From Micromonospora sp. NBC_00389 (GTDB lineage Bacteria > Actinomycetota > Actinomycetes > Mycobacteriales > Micromonosporaceae), in contig NZ_CP107947.1 of assembly GCF_036059255.1 (NCBI RefSeq), positions 1,984,001-2,048,000 on the forward strand: a stretch of DNA of 64,000 nucleotides, given 5' to 3'. Below the pieces are notes generated by a model, which did not search any database, had not been told where the DNA came from, and saw only the letters and a program-made list of their open reading frames with translations. The first letter of the stretch is position 1. Every line of letters begins with the position of its first letter. A program made the translations under genes and the position numbers. Shown here piece after piece: positions 18,395 through 25,490 of this stretch.

Positions 18395-19258
18395 TCAGCC
18401 GGGCAGTGCGGGCAGCCCGATCGGACTGCCTACCGGGATCACCGTGTGGCAGGCCCGGGCCATCGGCTCCAGCAACGCCCGCAGACGATCCGTGCCGTCC
18501 TGGCCGAGCGCCTCCCACGGGTGTGCGGCGGCACGGTCGGTGGCGTCCTCGACCGCCTGGAAACCGACCCGACCGTGGTCGGTGGCCGCGCCGTCCGGGG
18601 TCAGCCAGCCCCGCTGCGCCAGCCGCTCGCGGGCGGCCCGCCACTGCTCCTCGGACCAGCCCCGGCCGAGCAGGTTCTGCGGCGACATGTCCACGGCGAC
18701 CCGCCAGGCCAGCGTCTCCACCGGGTCCAGGCCGGCGGCCACCAGCGCCGCCACGTGCCCGTCGCCCCGGTGCTCGCGCAGCGTCGTGGCGGCCTGCCAG
18801 AGCCGGGCCAGCGGGTACTCGCCGACCGGCAGCGCCGCGTTGACCGCGCCGAGCACCCGGCCGGCGGTCTGCACCGCCGAGGCGGCCCGCTCCAGCAGGT
18901 CGGCGGCCTCCGCCAGGTGCGCCTCCGGCAGTTCGTAGGTCAGCTCCGCGAGCGCCTGCACCGCGCCGGTCAGCCGGGCGCGCAGCGCCTCCGCGGGGGT
19001 GGCCAACCGCCACACCGCCGGCAGCGCCCGGCTCACCATCGGCGGCGCGAAACTGAAGAAGACGGCGATCACCGGGGCCGCCTCGGTGGCGCCCAACGGC
19101 GCGGCCCGGCCGGCGAAGTAGCCCCGCCAGTAGCCGCGCAACCCCACCGCCTCGTACGCGGCGCGGGCCCGGGGGTGAAAGTAGGTGACCGCGTGCACCG
19201 GCTCGAAGTGCGCCCACATCAACCGGGCGGTCCGCCCAGGCTCGTCCAGCGCCGTCAC
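18395..19258 (-). CDS. SCO6745-like conserved actinobacterial protein
   Basis: The product is 287 residues. GTG 19258 is chosen because GGAGG lies five bases upstream; GTG 19264 is too close to it. The sequence (MWAHFEPVHAVTYFHP near the start; FAPPMVSRALPAVW; ALVAAGLDPVETLAWRV) matches a helical actinobacterial family I know as SCO6745-like, with no proven function. C-terminal SEEQWRAARERLAQRGWL looks like a winged-helix module, so a regulatory role is possible. No membrane segment is visible. It precedes the HAD gene, probably as one operon. Confidence 0.75.
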   Translation of the reverse strand: MTALDEPGRTARLMWAHFEPVHAVTYFHPRARAAYEAVGLRGYWRGYFAGRAAPLGATEAAPVIAVFFSFAPPMVSRALPAVWRLATPAEALRARLTGAVQALAELTYELPEAHLAEAADLLERAASAVQTAGRVLGAVNAALPVGEYPLARLWQAATTLREHRGDGHVAALVAAGLDPVETLAWRVAVDMSPQNLLGRGWSEEQWRAARERLAQRGWLTPDGAATDHGRVGFQAVEDATDRAAAHPWEALGQDGTDRLRALLEPMARACHTVIPVGSPIGLPALPG

Positions 19259-19287
19259 GTGCACCTCCGCGTCCCGTCCCGGATGCT

Positions 19288-19315
19288 CACCCCGGGCGGC
19301 GAGCCGCCCGGGGTG
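19288..19315. terminator. Terminator after the FKBP gene
   Basis: CACCCCGGGCGGC and its exact complement form a 13-base stem with a two-base loop. It lies downstream of the minus-strand FKBP gene (stop at 19408) and upstream of the SCO6745-like gene. Confidence 0.7.
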
Positions 19316-19407
19316 ACGCCGAACCTACTGCCGGTGGGTGACGGGCCGGAAGCCCCATGTGAACAACTGCATCGCCCTCGGGCGACAACCGGGGCGATCC
19401 GGACGCG

Positions 19408-20082
19408 TCACTGGGCGGCGAGCACGTCCACCACGAAGCGCAGCGGGCCGGTCGGCCGGCCACCGGCGGCAGCCTCGTCGTTGCCGTACGCCAGCTCGCC
19501 CGGGATGTCGAGCTGCACCCGGCTGCCCACGGTCACGCCGACCAGGCCCTGGTCCCAGCCGGGAATGACCTGACCCACGCCGATCGGGAAGGTAGCCGGC
19601 TGGCCGGTCTTCCAGGACGCGTCGAACTCCTGGCCGTCCTTGTAGAAGACGCCCACATAGTTCGTGGTGATGGTCTGGCCCTTCGTGACCGCCGGGCCGG
19701 TGCCCTTGATCAGCGGCGTCACGGTGAGCTTCTTCAGCTCGCCCTTGCCCGCCTCGACGGTCGGCTTGGTGCCGAGCGCCGGGTCGGTGCCCTCCGGCAG
19801 CTGCGGCGCGGGGGGCGCGCCGGCGGCATCCGGGGCCGGGGCAGAGGCGGACGGGGTCGCGCCGGCCTGGTTCGCGGGCTTGTCGTCGCCCCCGCCGACC
19901 AGCACGAAGACGGTGATCAGCACCGCCACCACGGCGACACCGGCGAGCCCGCCGGCCCACGCCTGGCGACGCCGCTTCGCCTCGGCCGCCTTCTGCGCCG
20001 CCAGCTGGGCAGCCAGACGGCGCCCCGCCTTGGTTGCCGGGCCCTGGCCCTCCGACCGGTTCTGCTGCGTGCGCTCGCTCAC
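19408..20082 (-). CDS. Membrane-anchored FKBP-type peptidyl-prolyl isomerase
   Basis: A 224-residue protein from GTG 20082 (VSERTQQNRSEGQ), with GGGAG eight bases upstream. Cytoplasmic residues 1-40 are basic, one membrane helix follows (about 41-64, GGLAGVAVVAVLITVFVLVG), then an Ala/Pro-rich linker and a C-terminal FKBP domain (about 118-224) with the family's FPIGVGQVIPGWDQGLVG and ELAYGND. It should isomerise X-Pro bonds in exported proteins, outside the membrane. In actinobacteria such proteins help folding of secreted proteins. Confidence 0.92.
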   Translation of the reverse strand: MSERTQQNRSEGQGPATKAGRRLAAQLAAQKAAEAKRRRQAWAGGLAGVAVVAVLITVFVLVGGGDDKPANQAGATPSASAPAPDAAGAPPAPQLPEGTDPALGTKPTVEAGKGELKKLTVTPLIKGTGPAVTKGQTITTNYVGVFYKDGQEFDASWKTGQPATFPIGVGQVIPGWDQGLVGVTVGSRVQLDIPGELAYGNDEAAAGGRPTGPLRFVVDVLAAQ

Positions 20083-20230
20083 GTCGTCGACTCCCTGCTG
20101 CGAAGGTGTGGCCGGCACACCCGGTGCCGGGGGGAAGGCCGACGCACACGGTACCCGCCTGTCGGCCCCCCGTGCCCGCCCCGGACCGGCCGAATCGCCC
20201 TGCGGCATCGTTCCCGGGCCATCCGGGCGG

Positions 20231-20869
20231 TTATTCCGGGACCACCATGAAGTCGGTCACGAACGAGGTGACCCGACCGTCGGGAGCACGCCCGATCCAG
20301 GTGCCGTAGCAGCCGTCGCCCCACCCCGTGGCGACAGTGACGACGTTCGCGCCGGTGGCCTCGTCCAGGACCGCGGTGATCAGCCCCGGGACCGGCGAGG
20401 CGGGCAGTTCGGCGGGGATGAAGACCTCCTCGACCTGGTCCTCGTCCCAGCCTTCCAGGGCGCTGAGCGCCGTCGGGTCGGCGAAGGTGCCGGCGCCGGC
20501 GTCCACCCCGTACCCGAAGTAGTCGTCCGCGCCGAGGGTCGCGACGTCCTGGTCGCCGGCGACGGCCAGCTCCCAGCGGACCGTCGGCTCATCGTGGATT
20601 ACCAACTCCAGCGCGGCCACCCGCCGGTCCACCTCGGCGTCCTCCCGGAGCACCACCGCCACCCAGGCCCGGGCGGGATGCCGGCCCGGCAGCACGGTGA
20701 CCGTGAACGGCTCGGCCTCCGGGCAGACCAGCGGGTCACACCCGACCACCCGGCCGGTCGGCAGCACGATGTCGCCCACCGGGTGGACCTCGATCAGGTA
20801 CGCCCCGTGCTCGTCGGTGAAGCGGGCACCGGGCGTCAACAACCGGTCCAGATCAGGGGTGTACGGCAT
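20231..20869 (-). CDS. DUF4241 protein
   Basis: The product is 212 residues from ATG 20869 with GGAGGAG seven bases upstream. The segment ADDYFGYGVDAGAGTFAD and the closing VATGWGDGCYGTWIGRAPDG match DUF4241 proteins, a family of soluble proteins without known activity that is sometimes encoded near toxin-immunity loci. Here it follows the Ku gene on the same strand with a gap of 73 bases, so it may be co-transcribed with Ku by chance. There is no direct evidence for a repair role. Confidence 0.8.
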   Translation of the reverse strand: MPYTPDLDRLLTPGARFTDEHGAYLIEVHPVGDIVLPTGRVVGCDPLVCPEAEPFTVTVLPGRHPARAWVAVVLREDAEVDRRVAALELVIHDEPTVRWELAVAGDQDVATLGADDYFGYGVDAGAGTFADPTALSALEGWDEDQVEEVFIPAELPASPVPGLITAVLDEATGANVVTVATGWGDGCYGTWIGRAPDGRVTSFVTDFMVVPE

Positions 20870-20942
20870 GGGGTCTCCTCCGGTGGCCAACGGCCGGCGG
20901 AGCGTACCCGGTGCGGCAGACGCCGTCGGCGCTGCCGTGCGG

Positions 20943-21977
20943 TCAAGCGGTCTTGCGGGGTGCGGCCTTCCTGGCCGCCGTCTTCTTCGCCGGCTCCGCC
21001 TTCTTGGCCGGGGTCTTCTTCGCGGCGGTCTTCTTCGCCGGCTCGGCCTTGGCCGCGGCCGCCTTCTTCTCGGCGGTCTTCTTCGCCGCCGTCTTCTTCG
21101 CCGGTGCCTTGGCCGCCTTCTTCTCGGCCGCCTTCTGCGCCGAACGCGCCGACGAGATGGGCGTCGGGGCGCCACCACCACCGCCCCGGGCGGGCTCGCC
21201 GCGGGCCGACTTGGCGCGCTCCACCGACGCCTTCAGCGCGGCCATCAGGTCCACCGCCGCGGCCGGGGCCTCCTCGACCTCCTCCGGCTGGACGACCTCC
21301 CGACCCTCCACCTTGGCGTCGATGACCTCCTGCAACGCCGCCCGGTAGTCGTCGGTGAAGACGTCCGGCTCGAACTCGCCGGTCATCGAGTCGATCAGAG
21401 AGCTGGCCATCGCCAGCTCCGGCGGGCGCACCTTCAGGTCCTCGTCGAGGAAACCGAAGTCCGGGTTACGGATCTCGTCCGGCCAGAGCATGGTGTTGAG
21501 CAGCAGTACGCCCTCGCGGACCCGCAGCGTGGCAAGCTGCTCCCGCTGGCGCAGCGCCACCTTGACGATGGCCACCCGCTCCGAGTCGATCAGCGCGTCG
21601 CGCAGCAGCACGTACGGCTTGGTCGCCGCGCCCTCCGGCTCCAGGAAGTACGCCTTGTTGTAGAGGATCGGGTCGACCTGCTCGGCCGGCACGAACTCCA
21701 GCACGTCGATCGCGCGTGAGCTGGTCAACGGCAACTCGGCGAAGTCCTCATCCGTGAGGATCACCATCTCGCCGCCGCCGATGTCGTAGCCCTTGGCGAT
21801 GTCGTCGTACGTGACCTCCTCGCCGCAGACCGAGCAGGTGCGCTTGTAGCGGATCCGGCCACCGTCCTCGCGGTGCACCTGGTGGAACCGGATGTCCTTC
21901 TCCTCGGTCGCGGAGTAGAGCTTCACCCCGATCGAGACGAGCCCGAACGACACGGCTCCCTTCCAGATGGCCCGCAT
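20943..21977 (-). CDS. ku: Ku protein, non-homologous end joining
   Basis: The product is 344 residues from ATG 21977 (MRAIWKGAVSFGLVSIGVKL, the invariant Ku start). Residues 1-250 form the Ku beta-barrel and ring that slides onto DNA ends; YKRTCSVCGEEV near residue 45 is the usual Cys pair. From about residue 285 a lysine/alanine tail of KKTAAKK type repeats runs to the end. In mycobacterial-type Ku such tails help DNA binding and joining. It is divergent from the ligase/polymerase pair, with 85 bases between, as in classic bacterial NHEJ loci. Confidence 0.97.
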   Translation of the reverse strand: MRAIWKGAVSFGLVSIGVKLYSATEEKDIRFHQVHREDGGRIRYKRTCSVCGEEVTYDDIAKGYDIGGGEMVILTDEDFAELPLTSSRAIDVLEFVPAEQVDPILYNKAYFLEPEGAATKPYVLLRDALIDSERVAIVKVALRQREQLATLRVREGVLLLNTMLWPDEIRNPDFGFLDEDLKVRPPELAMASSLIDSMTGEFEPDVFTDDYRAALQEVIDAKVEGREVVQPEEVEEAPAAAVDLMAALKASVERAKSARGEPARGGGGGAPTPISSARSAQKAAEKKAAKAPAKKTAAKKTAEKKAAAAKAEPAKKTAAKKTPAKKAEPAKKTAARKAAPRKTA

Positions 21978-22062
21978 CCTGCGCTCCCTTCCCCGGTATC
22001 GACCATGCTCGCATCCAAAGGAACCGGACGCGAGGTGTTCGGCCTGCTACTACAGTCGGGTC

Positions 22063-23004
22063 GTGCCCGGCGCGCCGCTCAAGCCGATGCTCGCGATGAC
22101 CGGGCCGCTCCCGGCGGGTGCCGGCTGGGCGTACGAGTTCAAGTGGGACGGGGTGCGCGCGCTCGCCGACATCTCCGGCGGCGGCCAGCACCTGTACGCC
22201 CGCTCCGGCGTGCAGATCACCGCCGCGTACCCCGAACTGGCCACCCTGCGCGAGCAGGTCGACGACGCGCTGCTCGACGGCGAGGTGGTGCTGCTCGGCG
22301 AGGGTGGGCAGCCCTCGTTCACCGCGCTGGCCGAACGGATGCACGTCCGGGACCGGAACAAGGCGGCCCGGTTGGCGGCGGTCCTCCCGGTGACTTACAT
22401 GATCTTCGACCTGCTCCGCCTCAACGGCGACGACCTGACCGGCTGGCCGTACGAGCGCCGCCGGGAGGCCCTGGACCAGCTCACCCTCGGCGGCGCCCGG
22501 TGGGCGGTGCCACCGGTGTTCGCCGACGGCCCGGCCACCTATGAGGCGGCCGCCGAGCACGGCCTGGAAGGGGTGATGGCCAAGCGGGTGGGCTCCGTCT
22601 ACCGCCCCGGAGTGCGCTCGCCCGACTGGGTGAAGGTCAAGCTGGAGATCACCGGCGACTTCGTCATCGGCGGCTGGCGACCGGGCGCGCGCCGGATCGG
22701 CGGACTGCTGGTCGGGGTGCCTGGTCCGGACGGCCGGCTGATCTACCGCGGCCGGGTCGGCGGCGGGATCGGCGCGGCCATCGAACGACAACTCCTCGCC
22801 GAGCTGGAGCCGCTGCGCTCCGGCGTGTCACCGTTCGCGCCGGGCGTGCCGCGCGAGGATGCCCGGGGTGCCATCTGGGTAGCCCCCAGGATGGTGGTGG
22901 AGGTGAAGTACGGCCAACGCACCCCCGACGGTCGGCTGCGCTTCCCCCGGGTGCTGCGGTTGCGCCCGGACAAGCCACCGGAGGAGGTCGACGATGCCGG
23001 CTGA
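22063..23004 (+). CDS. ATP-dependent DNA ligase of NHEJ type
   Basis: The product is 313 residues from GTG 22063 (VPGAPLKPMLAMTG). The catalytic lysine is K27 in EFKWDGVRALAD (KxDG motif I). Other nucleotidyltransferase motifs are DGEVVLL, EGVMAKR (motif IV) and the WVKVK box; an OB-fold domain follows. It corresponds to the ligase module of LigD, but as a separate protein. It seals nicks and ends using ATP. The stop overlaps the polymerase start by 11 bases, so the two are translated together. No phosphoesterase module is present. Confidence 0.95.
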   Translation: MPGAPLKPMLAMTGPLPAGAGWAYEFKWDGVRALADISGGGQHLYARSGVQITAAYPELATLREQVDDALLDGEVVLLGEGGQPSFTALAERMHVRDRNKAARLAAVLPVTYMIFDLLRLNGDDLTGWPYERRREALDQLTLGGARWAVPPVFADGPATYEAAAEHGLEGVMAKRVGSVYRPGVRSPDWVKVKLEITGDFVIGGWRPGARRIGGLLVGVPGPDGRLIYRGRVGGGIGAAIERQLLAELEPLRSGVSPFAPGVPREDARGAIWVAPRMVVEVKYGQRTPDGRLRFPRVLRLRPDKPPEEVDDAG

Positions 23005-23908
23005 GCGGCTGCGAGTGGATGTCGAGGGTCGTTCGCTGGAGCTGTCCAACCTGGACAAGGTGCTCTATCCGGCGGCCGGCTTCACCAAGGGTGAGGTGAT
23101 CGACTACTACACCCGCATCTCCCCGGTGCTGCTGCCGCACCTGCGGGACCGGCCGGTGACCCGGATCCGGTTCCCCAACGGGGTGGACGACAAGTCGTTC
23201 TTCGAGAAGAACAAGCCGGCGGCGACTCCGGACTGGGTGCGGGTGGAGACGTTGCCCGCGCCCGGGTCGACCAAGGGCCGGGAGACCATCGACTACGTGG
23301 TCGCCGACGACCTGCCCACCCTCGTCTGGCTGGCCAACCTGGCCGCGTTGGAGCTGCACACGCCGCAGTGGAGGGTCGGCACGCACCCGGACATGATGGT
23401 GGTGGATCTGGATCCGGGGCCGCCGGCCGGGCTCGCCGAGTGCTGCCCGGTGGCGGTGCTGATGCGCGACCGGCTCGCCGACGACGGCATCGACTCGTAC
23501 CCGAAGACGTCGGGCAAGAAGGGCATGCAGCTCTGCTGCCCGATCGCCGGCACCCAGTCATCCGACCTTGTTTCCGATTACGCCCGGCGGATCGCGCAGG
23601 AGCTGGAGCAGGCCCACCCGAAGCTGGTCGTGTCGAAGATGGCGAAGAACCTGCGCCCCGGGAAGGTCTTCATCGACTGGAGTCAGAACAACGCGGCGAA
23701 GACCACGGTGGCGCCGTACTCGCTGCGGGCCCAGTCGGTGCCGTCGGTGTCCACGCCGCTGACCTGGGACGAGGTCGAGGCCGGCGCCCGCGGCCGGAAG
23801 CCGGCCGTCCGCCAGTTCACCGCCGCCGAGGTCCTGGCCCGGGTCGACGAGAACGGCGACCTGCTCGCGCCACTGCTCGACGGCGGCCCGGAACTGCCCA
23901 CCCGCTGA
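22994..23908 (+). CDS. ligD: LigD-type polymerase/primase
   Basis: A 304-residue archaeo-eukaryotic primase-type polymerase, the POL module of LigD, from ATG 22994. The catalytic metal-binding aspartates are visible in MVVDLDPG (DxD) and KVFIDWSQN. SYPKTSGKKGMQLCCPI and the QSVPSVSTPLTWDEVEAG ending are typical. The enzyme fills gaps with ribonucleotides at broken ends before ligation. It overlaps the ligase gene and probably acts with Ku. The separation of LigD modules into individual proteins is common in some actinobacteria. Confidence 0.95.
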   Translation: MPAERLRVDVEGRSLELSNLDKVLYPAAGFTKGEVIDYYTRISPVLLPHLRDRPVTRIRFPNGVDDKSFFEKNKPAATPDWVRVETLPAPGSTKGRETIDYVVADDLPTLVWLANLAALELHTPQWRVGTHPDMMVVDLDPGPPAGLAECCPVAVLMRDRLADDGIDSYPKTSGKKGMQLCCPIAGTQSSDLVSDYARRIAQELEQAHPKLVVSKMAKNLRPGKVFIDWSQNNAAKTTVAPYSLRAQSVPSVSTPLTWDEVEAGARGRKPAVRQFTAAEVLARVDENGDLLAPLLDGGPELPTR

Positions 23909-23937
23909 CGGTGCGAGAAACATCCGCGGGCCTCGAC

Positions 23938-23960
23938 AACCTTCTGTGACGTCGCCACGT
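23938..23960 (+). promoter_or_regulatory. Likely ECF-type promoter of the sigma gene
   Basis: AACC (23938-23941) and CGT (23958-23960) are separated by 16 bases, the classic extracytoplasmic-function sigma arrangement. A start near 23967 would leave almost no leader before GTG 23970, so the mRNA may be leaderless and the gene autoregulated. Confidence 0.4.
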
Positions 23961-23969
23961 GTTAGGGGC

Positions 23970-24488
23970 GTGACCGACCAACAGAAACCACTGTCCGCGG
24001 CGGACCGGTCCTACGTCGCGTTCGTCGAGGTGGCGTGGCAGCGACATATCCGGCTGGCCATGCTGCTCACCGGCGATCGGTGGCGGGCCGAGGAACTGCT
24101 CCAGGACAGCCTGGTCAAGGTCTACGAGCGGTGGCGGCGGCTGTCCCGGCTCGACGACCCGCACGCCTACCTGCGCCGGGCCCTGGTCAACAACCACACG
24201 TCCGGTTGGCGGCGGCGTCGCCGCGAGAGTCTCTTCGCGGACGTCCCCGACCGGGCCACTCCGGATGGCGGCATGGGTCCCGACGCGGTTGTCCTGCGCC
24301 GGGCGCTGATGTCCCTACCGGCGAAGCAACGAGCGGTGGTGGTGCTCCGCCACTACGAGGACCTGAGCGAGCGGGAAGTCGCCCAGGTGCTGGGTTGCTC
24401 GCTGGGCACCGTCAAGAGCCAGAACGCCCGGGCACTCAGCAAGCTTCGACACCTCCTCGAGGAATCCTTCGACGCAGTAAGCAGGTGA
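23970..24488 (+). CDS. SigE-family ECF RNA polymerase sigma factor
   Basis: The product is 172 residues; GTG 23970 is preferred to the upstream codon at 23946. Region 2 (about residues 15-75: HIRLAMLLTGDRWRAEELLQ, then KVYERWRRL) contacts the -10 element, and region 4 (about 110-160: LPAKQRAVVVLRHYEDLSER and VAQVLGCSLGTVKS) binds the -35. There is no extra C-terminal domain. It belongs to the SigE-type sub-family common in actinobacteria. The next gene starts six bases later and is the likely membrane partner. Confidence 0.92.
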   Translation: MTDQQKPLSAADRSYVAFVEVAWQRHIRLAMLLTGDRWRAEELLQDSLVKVYERWRRLSRLDDPHAYLRRALVNNHTSGWRRRRRESLFADVPDRATPDGGMGPDAVVLRRALMSLPAKQRAVVVLRHYEDLSEREVAQVLGCSLGTVKSQNARALSKLRHLLEESFDAVSR

Positions 24489-24494
24489 TCATTC

Positions 24495-25379
24495 ATGAAC
24501 AACATCGATGACCGTCTCGCCCAACGGCTACACGACATCGTCGACGGCGAAACGGACTCCGTGCCCCCGGTGGGTGCGCTGATCGAGCGCGGCCGGCGGG
24601 GCCGCCGACGCCGGACCACCGCGGTGGTCGGTACGACGTGCGCACTGCTGGCGCTGGGCGTCGCCACTGCCGTGACCGTGACGACAAACTCCCCGTCGGG
24701 CCGTCCCGGCGTCACCGCCGAGGCCGCGCAGCCGGAGTCGGTCTCGCCGGCGATGCGGCTGGTCTCGGCCGCCGCCGCCAGCGAGAACATCAGTTACCGG
24801 ATGCGGCTGACCAATTCGGGCCCGGACGGGCTGACGTACGAGGGCGCGTTCGACCCGAAGACCGCCACCGGGTACGTCCGTGTGCCGCAGGACGACTCGG
24901 TCATGACCGAGCTGCTGATCAACGGCACCAGGTACGAAGGCGGGGAACGACCGCTGGGCGAACTGCCGGCCGACAAGGGCCCGGGTGAGACGTACGGCCG
25001 CTATGGGCAGTACCCGGGGAAGTACGACCGGCTCTCCCTCTATGCCGACGGGAACGGGGTCCTGGGTGCCGCCGAGCCCGACCCGGCTGCCCTGTTCACA
25101 GCGCTGAAGCGCGAGAACGCGACCATCACCGAGAACCCGGACGGCACGCTGCACTTCGCGTACACCACGACTGACAAGAACGGGTCGAGCAGCACGGCCA
25201 GTGACGTCACGCTGGACCGCGACGGCCGGATCGCAAAGGTGGCGCTGACCTTCGCCTGGCAGTCGACGGCGAAGGGCCGGCTCGACCAGGGAACGGTCAG
25301 CTCGACGCTCGAACTGTTCGACTACGGCGCCGACGTGACGGTCAAGCGCCCGACCGACGTCGTCATGATCAAGAAGTAG
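24495..25379 (+). CDS. Single-pass membrane protein encoded with the sigma factor
   Basis: A 294-residue protein from ATG 24495, six bases after the sigma gene stop. A short cytoplasmic N-terminus rich in arginine (IERGRRGRRRRTT) leads into one membrane helix (about residues 43-63) and a large extracellular part with no known domain (YRMRLTNSGPDGLTYEGAF; YTTTDKNGSSSTAS). The zinc HxxxCxxC motif of classical anti-sigma factors is absent. Genes like this usually follow SigE-family sigma factors and may sense envelope state or hold the sigma factor, which is inference. A strong terminator follows. Confidence 0.75.
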   Translation: MNNIDDRLAQRLHDIVDGETDSVPPVGALIERGRRGRRRRTTAVVGTTCALLALGVATAVTVTTNSPSGRPGVTAEAAQPESVSPAMRLVSAAAASENISYRMRLTNSGPDGLTYEGAFDPKTATGYVRVPQDDSVMTELLINGTRYEGGERPLGELPADKGPGETYGRYGQYPGKYDRLSLYADGNGVLGAAEPDPAALFTALKRENATITENPDGTLHFAYTTTDKNGSSSTASDVTLDRDGRIAKVALTFAWQSTAKGRLDQGTVSSTLELFDYGADVTVKRPTDVVMIKK

Positions 25380-25398
25380 GCCCGCCCGCAGAGGCGAC

Positions 25399-25434
25399 GA
25401 GGCCCGGCGCCCACGTTGGTGGACGCCGGGCCTC
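25399..25434. terminator. Terminator between convergent genes
   Basis: GAGGCCCGGCG and its exact complement form an 11-base stem around a 14-base loop, between the sigma operon and the phytase-like gene on the other strand. Confidence 0.8.
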
Positions 25435-25490
25435 GGCGGCTCATCCGGCCGGTGCCGGAGCGGGCGGACAGCCCCACCGGCGGTACCGGA

